Shown one piece after another: positions 1 through 5,986 of a stretch of DNA of 16,569 bases (the first letter of the stretch is position 1; each line of letters begins with the position of its first letter). A model generated the notes under the pieces. That model made no database searches, was not told the origin of the DNA, and saw only the letters and a list, made by a program, of their open reading frames with translations. The DNA is from Indioceanicola sp046045995. Its GTDB lineage: Bacteria > Pseudomonadota > Alphaproteobacteria > Azospirillales > Azospirillaceae. Position numbers and translations under genes: made by a program. The stretch lies in the NCBI GenBank assembly GCA_046045995.1, contig JBJOKR010000100.1:1-16569 (forward strand). Direction: 5' to 3'.

Positions 1-149
1 AGGCGGGCCTGCGCGATCTGATCCGCCGCTTCGACGATCCCGCCACCCCCTATGCCAGCGTGCCACGCCCCGACTGGGCCCCCCGCTACAGCGATTACGG
101 CCATCTGGCCCGCATCGCCGAATGGTCCGCCGGCGGCGGGGAGGAGTGA
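1..149 (+). CDS. addB: 3' end of probable double-strand-break repair protein AddB (partial)
   Basis: Only the last 48 codons are in the window (reading frame from base 3, stop TGA at 147-149). The visible C-terminus contains RRFDDPATPY, then PRPDWAPRYSDYGHLARIAEW. I recognise this as the typical C-terminal signature of alphaproteobacterial AddB, the RecB-like nuclease/inactive-helicase subunit of the AddAB helicase-nuclease. AddAB resects double-strand breaks in the cytoplasm and feeds RecA. The catalytic nuclease motif would lie upstream of the window and cannot be checked. addA usually follows addB in alphaproteobacteria, but here the gene is followed by palindromic repeats and a PilZ-type gene. 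The call rests on a short tail, so it is good but not certain. Confidence 0.7.
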   Translation, partial: AGLRDLIRRFDDPATPYASVPRPDWAPRYSDYGHLARIAEWSAGGGEE

Positions 150-173
150 GCGCCTGCATCGAGGCTCCCTAGG

Positions 174-219
174 GCAGCGATGCCGACAAGAGATCCTCTC
201 TTGTCGGCTGAATCGCTGC
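174..219. repeat. Palindromic hairpin repeat, family 1, copy 1 (REP-like)
   Basis: Arms at 174-193 and 197-219 form a 20-bp stem: GCAGCGAT then GCCGACAAGAGA, a loop TCC (194-196), TCTCTTGTCGGC, an unpaired TGA (209-211), and ATCGCTGC. Every stem position is a Watson-Crick pair. On the opposite strand the sequence immediately before the hairpin reads GTAG, the tetranucleotide typical of REP elements. It begins 24 bases after the addB stop, so it may also act as a 3' end for that transcript, although there is no T-run. Its base composition is less GC-rich than the genes around it. Confidence 0.8.
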
Positions 220-233
220 ACTACCGCATTGAT

Positions 234-290
234 TCTAGTGCGATTCAGACGCAGGCAATCGGTACCGATTGTCTGCGTCATCGCACTAGA
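234..290. repeat. Palindromic hairpin repeat, family 1, copy 2 (inverted relative to copy 1)
   Basis: TCTAGTGCGAT (234-244) pairs perfectly with ATCGCACTAGA (280-290). Then comes an unpaired TCA (245-247), and a 16-bp inner palindrome 248-263/264-279 with one G-T mismatch. Read against the reverse complement of copy 1, the two share TAGTG, GCGATTCAG, and then ATCGC followed by CTAG, while the inner stem differs in sequence but remains paired. The three-base bulge is TCA here and TGA in copy 1, so the copies are in opposite orientation, as in a REPIN (paired inverted REPs). Confidence 0.8.
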
Positions 291-354
291 CCGAAGGGAC
301 TACCCGATGGGGCCAGATCCGGCCCAAATTCGTATAGCGGCGAAACCGTTCCGG

Positions 355-420
355 CCCGATCCTTCCGCCCTGGGAAACCAGACCGGGGCATGTCCCCCGA
401 CGACGGAAGGGCGGATCGGG
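355..420 (+). promoter_or_regulatory. Structured 5' leader (three-way junction) that could sequester the start region of the first PilZ-type gene
   Basis: CCCGATCC (355-362) pairs with GGATCGGG (413-420) and continues as TTCCG (363-367) with CGGAA (404-408), leaving GGGC bulged. This closing helix encloses two hairpins: CTGG-GAAA-CCAG (370-381, a GNRA tetraloop) and CGGGG-CATGTC-CCCCG (384-399). The 3' strand of the closing helix ends 8 bases before the ATG at 428, so it covers most of the presumed ribosome-binding region. A TATAGC at 333-338 could be a -10 box placing transcription start just ahead of the structure, but its -35 is poor. The architecture recalls c-di-GMP-I riboswitches, but their conserved junction sequences are absent. 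High GC makes chance hairpins common. Confidence 0.4.
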
Positions 421-427
421 GCGGTCT

Positions 428-1021
428 ATGGCGTTGGAATGGGACGGGCAGGAGCGGGCTGGGCAGGAATGGGAACGCCCGGAGAGGGAGGGCCAGGACA
501 GTCCCGCCGCCGGCGGCCTGTCAGTGGAAGCCGCCGTGCGCAGCGCCCTGGACTGCTACCGCAACGCCCTGAGCGCCACGGATGAGGCGGAGGCCGGGGC
601 CTGGATCCGGGCCGGCCACTGGTTCGAGCGCATCCTGGCCGGGGGTGAGGGTACCGCCACACTTCTCCAGGAGATGGCGGCGACGGAGATCACCCTGCCG
701 GATTTCGCCGAGCGCCGGGCGTGGCCGCGGGAACCAGCCTCCGACGGGGCGCTGCTCTCCCTGGGGCGCACCCTGTTCATCACCCGCCTGCACGATCTGT
801 GCGCAGGCGGGGCCACGGTGGACACGCCGGCGGCACTGGATGCCGATATCGGGACCGACCTCACCCTGATCGCGCCTGACCGGGGGATCAACCGGCCGGC
901 CCGGGTCGCGCGCGTCGCCCCCGACCGGCTGCACCTGCGCTTCACCACCGCGCTCAGCCCTGGGGAGATGCGGGCCGCGGGCTTGGCGCCCGCCGGATCG
1001 GGGATGGTGGAGACCGGCTGA
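428..1021 (+). CDS. Divergent PilZ-type protein (tandem paralogue 1)
   Basis: The product is 197 aa and soluble, with no signal peptide. It is clearly paralogous to the next gene: both have SALDCYRNA (residues 39-47 here) and AW(I/M)RAG.WFER (59-68) before a PilZ-like region. The PilZ arginine motif is present as RRAWPR (96-101). The second motif, normally (D/N)xSxxGG, reads DLCAGG (123-128), with Ser replaced by Cys, so c-di-GMP binding may be weakened or altered. The family binds cyclic di-GMP and transmits it to motility, exopolysaccharide or enzyme partners; the partner here is unknown. The first 30 residues are low-complexity (Gly/Gln/Glu/Arg-rich). There is no clear Shine-Dalgarno sequence before ATG 428 beyond GGGGCGG, so a later start is possible. 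The PilZ assignment depends mostly on the paralogue. Confidence 0.6.
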   Translation: MALEWDGQERAGQEWERPEREGQDSPAAGGLSVEAAVRSALDCYRNALSATDEAEAGAWIRAGHWFERILAGGEGTATLLQEMAATEITLPDFAERRAWPREPASDGALLSLGRTLFITRLHDLCAGGATVDTPAALDADIGTDLTLIAPDRGINRPARVARVAPDRLHLRFTTALSPGEMRAAGLAPAGSGMVETG

Positions 1022-1073
1022 ATCCGCACGCCCGTCATGCGACGCCGCGGGCCTTGGCGCGGATGTCCGTTTC

Positions 1074-1103
1074 TTGACAGCGCTGTTACAGATCCCGATC
1101 TAT
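1074..1103 (+). promoter_or_regulatory. Possible sigma-70-type promoter for the second PilZ gene
   Basis: A consensus -35 hexamer TTGACA lies at 1074-1079. Near the 17-18 base spacing are weak -10 candidates (GATCTA at 1097, ATCTAT at 1098). It sits in the 267-base gap between the two PilZ-type genes, about 185 bases ahead of the second start, so the downstream paralogue could be transcribed independently. The -10 is not convincing. Confidence 0.35.
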
Positions 1104-1288
1104 TGGACCGGACAAACAGTGGCACTCCCCACCGGGCCGGCATGTAAGGTTGTCCCCCGACCGGGACCCGTGCCATTGGCCGCCTTATCCATGGACCCAA
1201 AAGGCCGGGGTGTTTGGCGGTGGCCGGAATGCCGGGGAAACCCCAGCGCCCGGGCGGGCCCGGCGGCGCGTATGTGAGGATCTGGACG

Positions 1289-1789
1289 ATGACAACGACA
1301 TCGGTGGGTCGCTGGCCGACCGATCAGGACGGCGTTCGGGATGGCTCTGCCACGGCCCTGGATGAAGCGGCTGTGAGCCGTAGCGCGCTTGACTGCTATC
1401 GCAACGCGGCGCGGGCGGGCTGCCCGCAGGAGGCGGCGGCCTGGATGCGCGCCGGTGCCTGGTTTGAACGCCTGGGCGCCCGGGTCGATCCGGACGGGGC
1501 CGCCACCGGGCGGAAGCCTGCCAATGACCGCCGCCTGTTCCCGCGGGTGAAGGCGTCTGGCGGGGTGCTGCTGACCCTTGGCAACACCATCCATCTGGCC
1601 CGGCTGGAAAACATTTCCCGCGGCGGCGCCTGTGTCAGCCTCCCGCCCAGCCTGGACGCCGCCCCCGGCCGGATGCTGGAAGTGACCGCCCCGCCCCATG
1701 CCACGCGCCTGCCCGCCCGTGTCATGGCCGTGGGCGAGGGCCGGATGCACCTGGCTTTCGCCACCCCGATCGGAATCCCAGACCGCTGA
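1289..1789 (+). CDS. PilZ domain protein (tandem paralogue 2)
   Basis: The product is 166 aa. Residues 31-61 carry the SALDCYRNA and AWMRAGAWFER segments shared with the upstream gene. A PilZ domain follows at about 80-160, with RRLFPR (81-86, the RxxxR arm that wraps cyclic di-GMP) and NISRGG (108-113, the (D/N)xSxxGG motif). Both ligand motifs are intact, so a cyclic di-GMP receptor role is likely; the regulated process cannot be told from context. I chose ATG 1289 because GAGGA sits 8 bases upstream. The reading frame stays open back to 1214, but that start has no ribosome-binding site. No transmembrane segment or second output domain is present, so it probably acts through a protein partner. 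The N-terminal shared segment is not a domain I recognise. Confidence 0.8.
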   Translation: MTTTSVGRWPTDQDGVRDGSATALDEAAVSRSALDCYRNAARAGCPQEAAAWMRAGAWFERLGARVDPDGAATGRKPANDRRLFPRVKASGGVLLTLGNTIHLARLENISRGGACVSLPPSLDAAPGRMLEVTAPPHATRLPARVMAVGEGRMHLAFATPIGIPDR

Positions 1790-1866
1790 CGGATTCCCGG
1801 GACTCCGTGAACGGGTCGGGCCAGGGGTGGGGTGGGCCAGGGATGATGAGAAAGTCCCTTCACCCC
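1789..1866. terminator. Two adjacent inverted repeats between convergent PilZ and lolA genes
   Basis: ACGGATTCCCGGGACTCCGT (1789-1808) is a 20-bp palindrome with one mismatched pair, starting on the last base of the PilZ stop codon. A second hairpin pairs GGGGTG (1829-1834) with CACCCC (1861-1866) and AGGGA (1839-1843) with TCCCT (1855-1859). The location between convergent stops fits bidirectional termination, but neither hairpin has a T-run, so this is a suggestion only. Confidence 0.35.
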
Positions 1867-1912
1867 TGCCTCCGCGAATCTCGCCCCCGCACCGATCCGG
1901 GGGCCGCGTCGG

Positions 1913-2602
1913 TCAATCCCGTTCCCGCTTGCGGCTGGGATCGCGGAAGAAGAAGCGGTCGCGGTCCAGTTCCACGCCGGTGCGGGGGTTCTGCAACGCC
2001 ACCTCCGTCATCTGGCCGGTGCCGTCCAGCACCCGCCATTTGCGAAGGCGCAGCGGCACTTCCCCCGACATCCCTTCCTCGAACACCAGGGTCAATTCGC
2101 CCAGGCCGGGATCATCGGTCTGGACCAACGCCACCTCCAGCACCCCGGCCGCCCGGGTCACGCCGGTGACCGTGACGTCGCCGGACAGGCGGATCGTCTC
2201 CCGCAGCAGGAAATCGGCGAGCGTGCTGCCGATGGGGGCGTTGGACTGCTGCTGAAGCTCCCCGTCCCAGACATAGACGAAGCTGCCGTCGGCGACGACG
2301 AAGTTCTCCACCGGCGGGGCGTAGTCGATCCGCATCCGCCCCGGCCGCAGGATGGCCAGCGTACCCTTCATCGCCTCTCCCGCCGGGTTGATCTGGATGA
2401 ACTCCGACTCCAGGGAGCGGATGCCGTTCAGGTGGCTTTCCACCGCCGCCAGGGTGGCCGCCCGGTCGGGCGCAGCCAGTGCCGCTGCTTCGGCCGCCCG
2501 TGCGTGCGTCGCGACCAGGGGGATGGCAACCAGGGGGGCGGCGAGCAAGGGCACGATCAGGCGGGCGGCGGTGGCGGCCGTGGACAGGATGCGCTGGGTC
2601 AT
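1913..2602 (-). CDS. lolA: Outer-membrane lipoprotein carrier protein LolA
   Basis: The product is 229 aa, near the usual LolA length. LolA is the periplasmic chaperone that takes lipoproteins released by the LolCDE ABC transporter and delivers them to the outer membrane. The N-terminus is an export signal (basic start, hydrophobic core about 12-32, cleavage near ATHARA-AEA). Family features follow: ESEFIQ (65-70), KGTLAILRPGRMRIDY (79-94), the FVVADGSFVYVWD strand (101-113), and LTLVF...RLRKWRVLDGTGQMTEVAL (171-203). ATG 2602 is preferred over the longer open frame to 2710 because the signal peptide begins right after it and an AAGG lies upstream. It stands alone, convergent with the PilZ pair and divergent from the sodium channel gene. 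Its common partner ftsK is not in view. Confidence 0.9.
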   Translation of the reverse strand: MTQRILSTAATAARLIVPLLAAPLVAIPLVATHARAAEAAALAAPDRAATLAAVESHLNGIRSLESEFIQINPAGEAMKGTLAILRPGRMRIDYAPPVENFVVADGSFVYVWDGELQQQSNAPIGSTLADFLLRETIRLSGDVTVTGVTRAAGVLEVALVQTDDPGLGELTLVFEEGMSGEVPLRLRKWRVLDGTGQMTEVALQNPRTGVELDRDRFFFRDPSRKRERD

Positions 2603-2861
2603 GGGTCCGACCTTACACCAGGAAAGGGGGCGGAATTGGGGCCGGCGGCGATCGGCCCGCGGCAAGCCCGTTGGGCCCTGCTTTATCCCGCCCGTCCGCA
2701 CCCGCGGCAACCGGAAATCCGGCAGCCGCCCCAGGATTCACCCGCAGGCGCCCCCCAGAGTGATGATGAAGTTTAGCCGGTGGTCTTGACGCCGGGCGGG
2801 TGGCTTCCTTCATCCATGGCGCTGTCCAGCGCCCGCCCCGTTGAAAGACCGATTGAAAACC

Positions 2862-3755
2862 ATGGCCGACACTGCCGCCCCTACCGTTTCCCCTGCTGCG
2901 TCCCCCACCGGCGATCCCGCAGCCACCCCGGGCGGTCTGCGCCGATTCGTGGAATCCACCGCATTCCAGCGCTTCATCATCGCCGTCATCCTTCTCAACG
3001 CGATGACCCTGGGGCTTGAAACCTCCCCCACCGTGATGGCGGCGGCGGGATCGGTGCTGCTGGTGCTGGACAAGATCGCGCTGGCCATCTTCGTGGTGGA
3101 GCTTGTGCTGAAGCTGATCGTGTACCGAGCCGGCTATTTCCGGGAAGGTTGGAACATCTTCGATTTCACCATCGTCCTGATCAGCATCGCCCCCTTGCTG
3201 GGCATGGCCGCGGGCAGCAACCTGTCGGTCCTGCGGGCCCTGCGCATCCTGCGGGTGCTGCGCCTGCTGTCGGTGGTGCCCGCCATGCGCCGGGTGGTGC
3301 AGGCCCTGTTCGGCGCCCTGCCCGGCATGGGGGCGATCATCGCCGTTCTGGTGCTGGTCTATTACGTGTCGGCGGTGCTGGCGACCAAGCTGTTCGGCGG
3401 CGCCTTCCCGGACTGGTTCGGCAGCATCGGCGCCAGCATGTACACCCTGTTCCAGGTCATGACCCTGGAAAGCTGGTCCATGGGCATCGTCCGTCCGGTG
3501 ATGGAGGTTTATCCCGCTGCCTGGATGTTCTTCGTGCCCTTCATCATGCTGGTGACCTTCGCCGTCCTGAACCTGTTCATCGCCATCATCGTCAATTCCA
3601 TGCAGTCCCTGCATGAAGCCGACAGCAAGGTGGAGGCCCAGGCCCGCGAACAGGCCGCCCATGCGGAACGGGCCGACATGGCGGCGGAGATCCGGGCCCT
3701 GCGCGCGGACGTCGCCGCCCTGCACACCTTGCTGGAAGCCCGCCGGGGGGAATGA
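2862..3755 (+). CDS. Bacterial voltage-gated sodium channel (NaChBac/NavAb family)
   Basis: The product is 297 aa with one six-helix domain, which would assemble as a homotetramer in the inner membrane. S1 is near 36-53, S2 about 65-88 and S3 about 97-114. S4 has RALRILRVLR with arginines at 125, 128, 131 and 134. S5 is about 155-177, the pore is 187-210, and S6 is about 219-247. The selectivity filter is TLESWSM (201-207), the same filter motif as NavAb, which predicts Na+ selectivity. The C-terminal tail (250-293) is charged and heptad-like, matching the coiled-coil bundle of the family. I chose ATG 2862; a TTG seven codons earlier has no better ribosome-binding site. The first 25 residues are Pro/Ala-rich. 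In known bacteria such channels affect motility and pH or Na+ homeostasis. Nothing nearby specifies the role here. Confidence 0.92.
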   Translation: MADTAAPTVSPAASPTGDPAATPGGLRRFVESTAFQRFIIAVILLNAMTLGLETSPTVMAAAGSVLLVLDKIALAIFVVELVLKLIVYRAGYFREGWNIFDFTIVLISIAPLLGMAAGSNLSVLRALRILRVLRLLSVVPAMRRVVQALFGALPGMGAIIAVLVLVYYVSAVLATKLFGGAFPDWFGSIGASMYTLFQVMTLESWSMGIVRPVMEVYPAAWMFFVPFIMLVTFAVLNLFIAIIVNSMQSLHEADSKVEAQAREQAAHAERADMAAEIRALRADVAALHTLLEARRGE

Positions 3756-3804
3756 TACCGACGGTCGGAAATCCTGACAGGTCAGGATTTATGGCCGCTG
3801 GTAT
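3755..3804. repeat. Long imperfect palindrome after the sodium channel gene
   Basis: The core is a perfect 10-bp inverted repeat, AAATCCTGAC (3769-3778) and GTCAGGATTT (3781-3790), around AG. The flanks continue to pair imperfectly (3760-3768 with 3791-3799), then perfectly as ATACC (3755-3759) with GGTAT (3800-3804). It starts on the stop codon of the channel gene. It could be a terminator or a REP-like element. It ends one arm in TTT but lacks a real T-run. Confidence 0.55.
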
Positions 3805-3860
3805 GAGCGGCGAAGGACACCCTGTCACCCCTTTCCACCGCCTTTGCCGGAACCGGCCCG

Positions 3861-4223
3861 ATGCGCCTGCCGCCGCTGCCACCCCTGCACATCAATACCC
3901 CTGCCGACCTTCCCGGCACGGGGCGGGGAATGCCGACGGGGCGCAGCCTGGGACCCTGTCCCCTGTGCGGGCGGGAGATGATCGCCGGCCCCAGTGTGGA
4001 GGCGCACCATCCGGTGCCGAAATCCCGCGGTGGGCGGGTGACCGTGGATCTGCACCGGGTCTGCCACCGCCGCATCCATGCGGAGTTCACGGAAAAGGAA
4101 CTGGCGGATCGCTGGCATGACATGGCTGCCCTGCGGCTTCATCCGCCCCTGGCCGACTTCATCCGCTGGATAGCCCGCAAACCCCCTGAATTCACCGCCT
4201 TGACCGTCAAGCGGAAGCGTTGA
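3861..4223 (+). CDS. Small HNH endonuclease-like protein
   Basis: The product is 120 aa. It has a zinc-knuckle-type CPLC (33-36), then AHHPVPKSRGG (48-58) and LHRVCHRRIH (64-73), which together form an HNH/beta-beta-alpha-metal nuclease core with Cys36 and Cys68 as structural cysteines. The tail has ADFIRWIARKPPEF (98-111), which I associate with a widespread small alphaproteobacterial HNH family. Members are annotated as HNH endonucleases, but their biological role is not established as far as I know. There is no methyltransferase, specificity subunit or toxin-immunity partner next to it, so I do not read it as restriction or defence. The ATG at 3861 has no good Shine-Dalgarno sequence; an internal Met at residue 24 would still keep the whole domain. 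Confidence 0.8.
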   Translation: MRLPPLPPLHINTPADLPGTGRGMPTGRSLGPCPLCGREMIAGPSVEAHHPVPKSRGGRVTVDLHRVCHRRIHAEFTEKELADRWHDMAALRLHPPLADFIRWIARKPPEFTALTVKRKR

Positions 4224-4319
4224 ACCGGGGTGATCGGCCGTCGCGTTGCGGCCTCGCACCAGGGGACCGCGCCCTGTCCGACATGCCGCGGGACAGGGCC
4301 GTGGAACTCTGGCACACTG

Positions 4320-4342
4320 CGCATGTTGCAGTGCAGCATGCG
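4320..4342. promoter_or_regulatory. TGCA-rich palindrome upstream of the phasin-like gene (possible operator)
   Basis: CGCATGTTGCA (4320-4330) and TGCAGCATGCG (4332-4342) form an 11-bp inverted repeat around a single G, with one T-G mismatch. It lies 70 bases ahead of the gene at 4413. PhaR, the regulator of phasin genes in Paracoccus and Cereibacter, binds sites with CTGC and GCAG half-sites, and this element contains two GCAG halves. That reading is an inference that depends on the phasin call. Confidence 0.35.
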
Positions 4343-4412
4343 GCCATGGATGATCCCCGGCCCCGTGCCAGGGTGACAGGTCCGGCAGCGATAGCGGCGA
4401 AGGAGACAATGA

Positions 4413-4952
4413 ATGGCACAGGCGAATCCGGGGACGGAGATCCAGCGCACGGCGCTGCGCATGGCGGAAGTGGGGACGGAGCTGGCGACGACGGCGGTCA
4501 CCTTTGTGGAGATGTCGGCCGCGGCCCAGACCACGATCGCGCTCCGCATGCTGCGCCTGGGGGAAACGCTGGCCAACCCCGCCCGGCTGGCCGATCCGGA
4601 ATTCCGCCGCATGGGCCAGGAAAAAGTGATCGCCACCTCCCAGGCGGCCTTCGCGCTGGCCGAAGGGGTGCGCGTGGTGCAGGACGGGCTCTGGGACTGG
4701 GCCGCCATCCAGGCCACGGCCTGGGAACGGCTGGGGATGGAACTGGCCACCGCCCGCGACCCGATGGTGTTCCCGACCGCCGTCAGCCGCTTCACCGACC
4801 GCAGCCTGGACGCGGCGGAAACGGCGGCATCCCATGTGGCGATGGCCACCAGCCGTCTTGCCGGCCTCGGCCTCGCCCCCCTGCACAGGGCCACCCGTGC
4901 CAACGCCCGCCGCCTGACAGGTCAGGCCAGGCTTGCGAAGACCCCCGCCTAG
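4413..4952 (+). CDS. Phasin-like alpha-helical protein
   Basis: The product is 179 aa, Ala-rich, cysteine-free and predicted almost entirely helical, with no signal peptide or membrane span. The central segment PARLADPEFRRMGQEKVIATSQAAF (56-80) resembles the helix around MxxEKxxA in phasins, the amphipathic proteins that coat polyhydroxyalkanoate granules. The C-terminus is basic (RATRANARRLTGQARLAK). The start is well supported: AAGGAGA at 4400-4406 is 6 bases before ATG 4413; an overlapping ATG at 4409 opens a shadow frame. The gene is alone, bounded upstream by a TGCA palindrome and downstream by a strong hairpin. No PHA synthase or depolymerase gene is in the window, so the functional call is tentative. 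It could be another granule- or membrane-associated helical protein. Confidence 0.45.
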   Translation: MAQANPGTEIQRTALRMAEVGTELATTAVTFVEMSAAAQTTIALRMLRLGETLANPARLADPEFRRMGQEKVIATSQAAFALAEGVRVVQDGLWDWAAIQATAWERLGMELATARDPMVFPTAVSRFTDRSLDAAETAASHVAMATSRLAGLGLAPLHRATRANARRLTGQARLAKTPA

Positions 4953-4993
4953 GCAAGGCCCGGCGACGCTTGTTCCGACCCCTCCAAGGCGCT

Positions 4994-5019
4994 GACCCGA
5001 CCCGTGCACCGGGCGGGTC
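4994..5019. terminator. GC-rich hairpin between convergent genes, probable bidirectional terminator
   Basis: GACCCG-A-CCCG (4994-5004) pairs with CGGGCGGGTC (5010-5019) around TGCAC, giving a 10-bp stem with one bulged A. It lies between the phasin-like gene stop (4952) and the SDR gene stop (5021), where a shared terminator is expected. There is no T-run on either strand. Confidence 0.5.
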
Positions 5020-5020
5020 G

Positions 5021-5935
5021 CTACCTCCCCGTCTCCTCCCGCCATTGGGCGCCAAGTCCATCGCGGTAGGTGGGGTAGCGCAGGCGGATGCCTAGCTCCG
5101 CCTTCATCCGGTCGTTCCGCACCCGCTTGGTCTCCGCATAGAAGCTGGCGGCCATGGGGCTGAGGGTGGCCGGGTCGAAGGGTTCCAGCGGGGGGGGATC
5201 GATCCCCATCAGGGCGGCGGCGAAGCGCACCACCTCATGGGCGGGGGCGGGTTCGTCGTCGCAGACATTGTAGATCGCCCCACCCCGCGGCCGGGCCATG
5301 CTGGCCGCCAGCACCTGGGCGATGTCGGCGGCGTGAATGCGGCTGAACACTTGGCCCGGCTTGTCGATCCGCCGCGCCGTGCCCGCCCGCAGGCTGTCGA
5401 TGCTGCTGCGGCCGGGGCCGTAGATCCCGGGTAGTCGGAACAGGTGGACCGGCACGCCCTGGCGCCGGTTCAGGTCCAGCCACGCCGCCTCCGCCGCCGC
5501 CCGGGCCCGCCCGCGGGGGGAGGCGGGGTTCACGGCCGAGTCCTCATCCACCCAGGCCCCGGCCGTATCGCCATAGACGCCGGTGGTGGACAGATAGCCG
5601 ACCCAGCGCAGCCCGCCGGACCCCTGCCCACCCCCCGCCAGGGCGGCGATATCGGCCCCGTGATGGTCCAGCACCGGGTCGCCGGTACCGCCGGGGGCCC
5701 CGTCCGGCGGGACGGAGCTGAGCAGATGGGTGGTGCCTGTCAGCGCGCCCGGGTCCAGGGGGCGGCCCCGGTCGAACAGGAAGGGCTCGATCCCCTGGGC
5801 GCGCAAGGCCGCCGCCTTGGCCGAGTTGCGGGTCGTGCCCGCCACCCGCAGGCCGCGGGCCAGAAGGTCACGGGCCAGCACCTGGGCGCTGTAGCCCAGG
5901 CCGAAGATGAAAATCCTGTCGGAACTGTCGGACAT
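5021..5935 (-). CDS. Atypical SDR-family NAD(P)-binding protein (YeeZ/epimerase-like)
   Basis: The product is 304 aa. The N-terminal Rossmann motif is FGLGYSAQVLA (11-21), and TTRN (34-37) suggests nucleotide binding. YLSTTGVYGD (114-123) is the usual epimerase/dehydratase strand with a Ser/Thr. RLPGIYGPGR (167-176) and the late YNVCDDEPAPAHEVV block also match the extended-SDR/epimerase family. Where the catalytic YxxxK should be, the sequence reads RGRAR (141-145), so both Tyr and Lys are replaced. The same change is common in YeeZ-like SDR proteins, whose substrate is unknown. It is divergent from the exported TPR protein gene (51-base gap) and convergent with the phasin-like gene. A true dehydrogenase or epimerase activity is doubtful; a nucleotide-binding or chaperone role is possible. 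Confidence 0.75.
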   Translation of the reverse strand: MSDSSDRIFIFGLGYSAQVLARDLLARGLRVAGTTRNSAKAAALRAQGIEPFLFDRGRPLDPGALTGTTHLLSSVPPDGAPGGTGDPVLDHHGADIAALAGGGQGSGGLRWVGYLSTTGVYGDTAGAWVDEDSAVNPASPRGRARAAAEAAWLDLNRRQGVPVHLFRLPGIYGPGRSSIDSLRAGTARRIDKPGQVFSRIHAADIAQVLAASMARPRGGAIYNVCDDEPAPAHEVVRFAAALMGIDPPPLEPFDPATLSPMAASFYAETKRVRNDRMKAELGIRLRYPTYRDGLGAQWREETGR

Positions 5936-5986
5936 GCGCTATCCCGCTGGTATCGGTGGCACCGGACAGGGACATTAGGCGGCACG

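Noticed and set aside
355..420. Known GEMM (c-di-GMP-I) riboswitch
   Set aside because: Architecture is similar, but the conserved CGCA/AGGGCAAACC and GGGACGCAAAGCC segments are not there.
2613..3725. A 370-codon minus-strand frame
   Set aside because: It is antisense to the sodium channel gene; His/Gln/Asp-rich composition is typical of shadow frames here.
3861..4223. HNH protein as part of a restriction-modification or toxin-immunity system
   Set aside because: There is no methyltransferase, specificity subunit or immunity-type gene next to it; its neighbours are a sodium channel gene and a phasin-like gene.
5444..5986. N-terminal extension of the TPR protein gene
   Set aside because: It lies antisense to the SDR gene and has no ribosome-binding site; a signal peptide starts cleanly at 5987.
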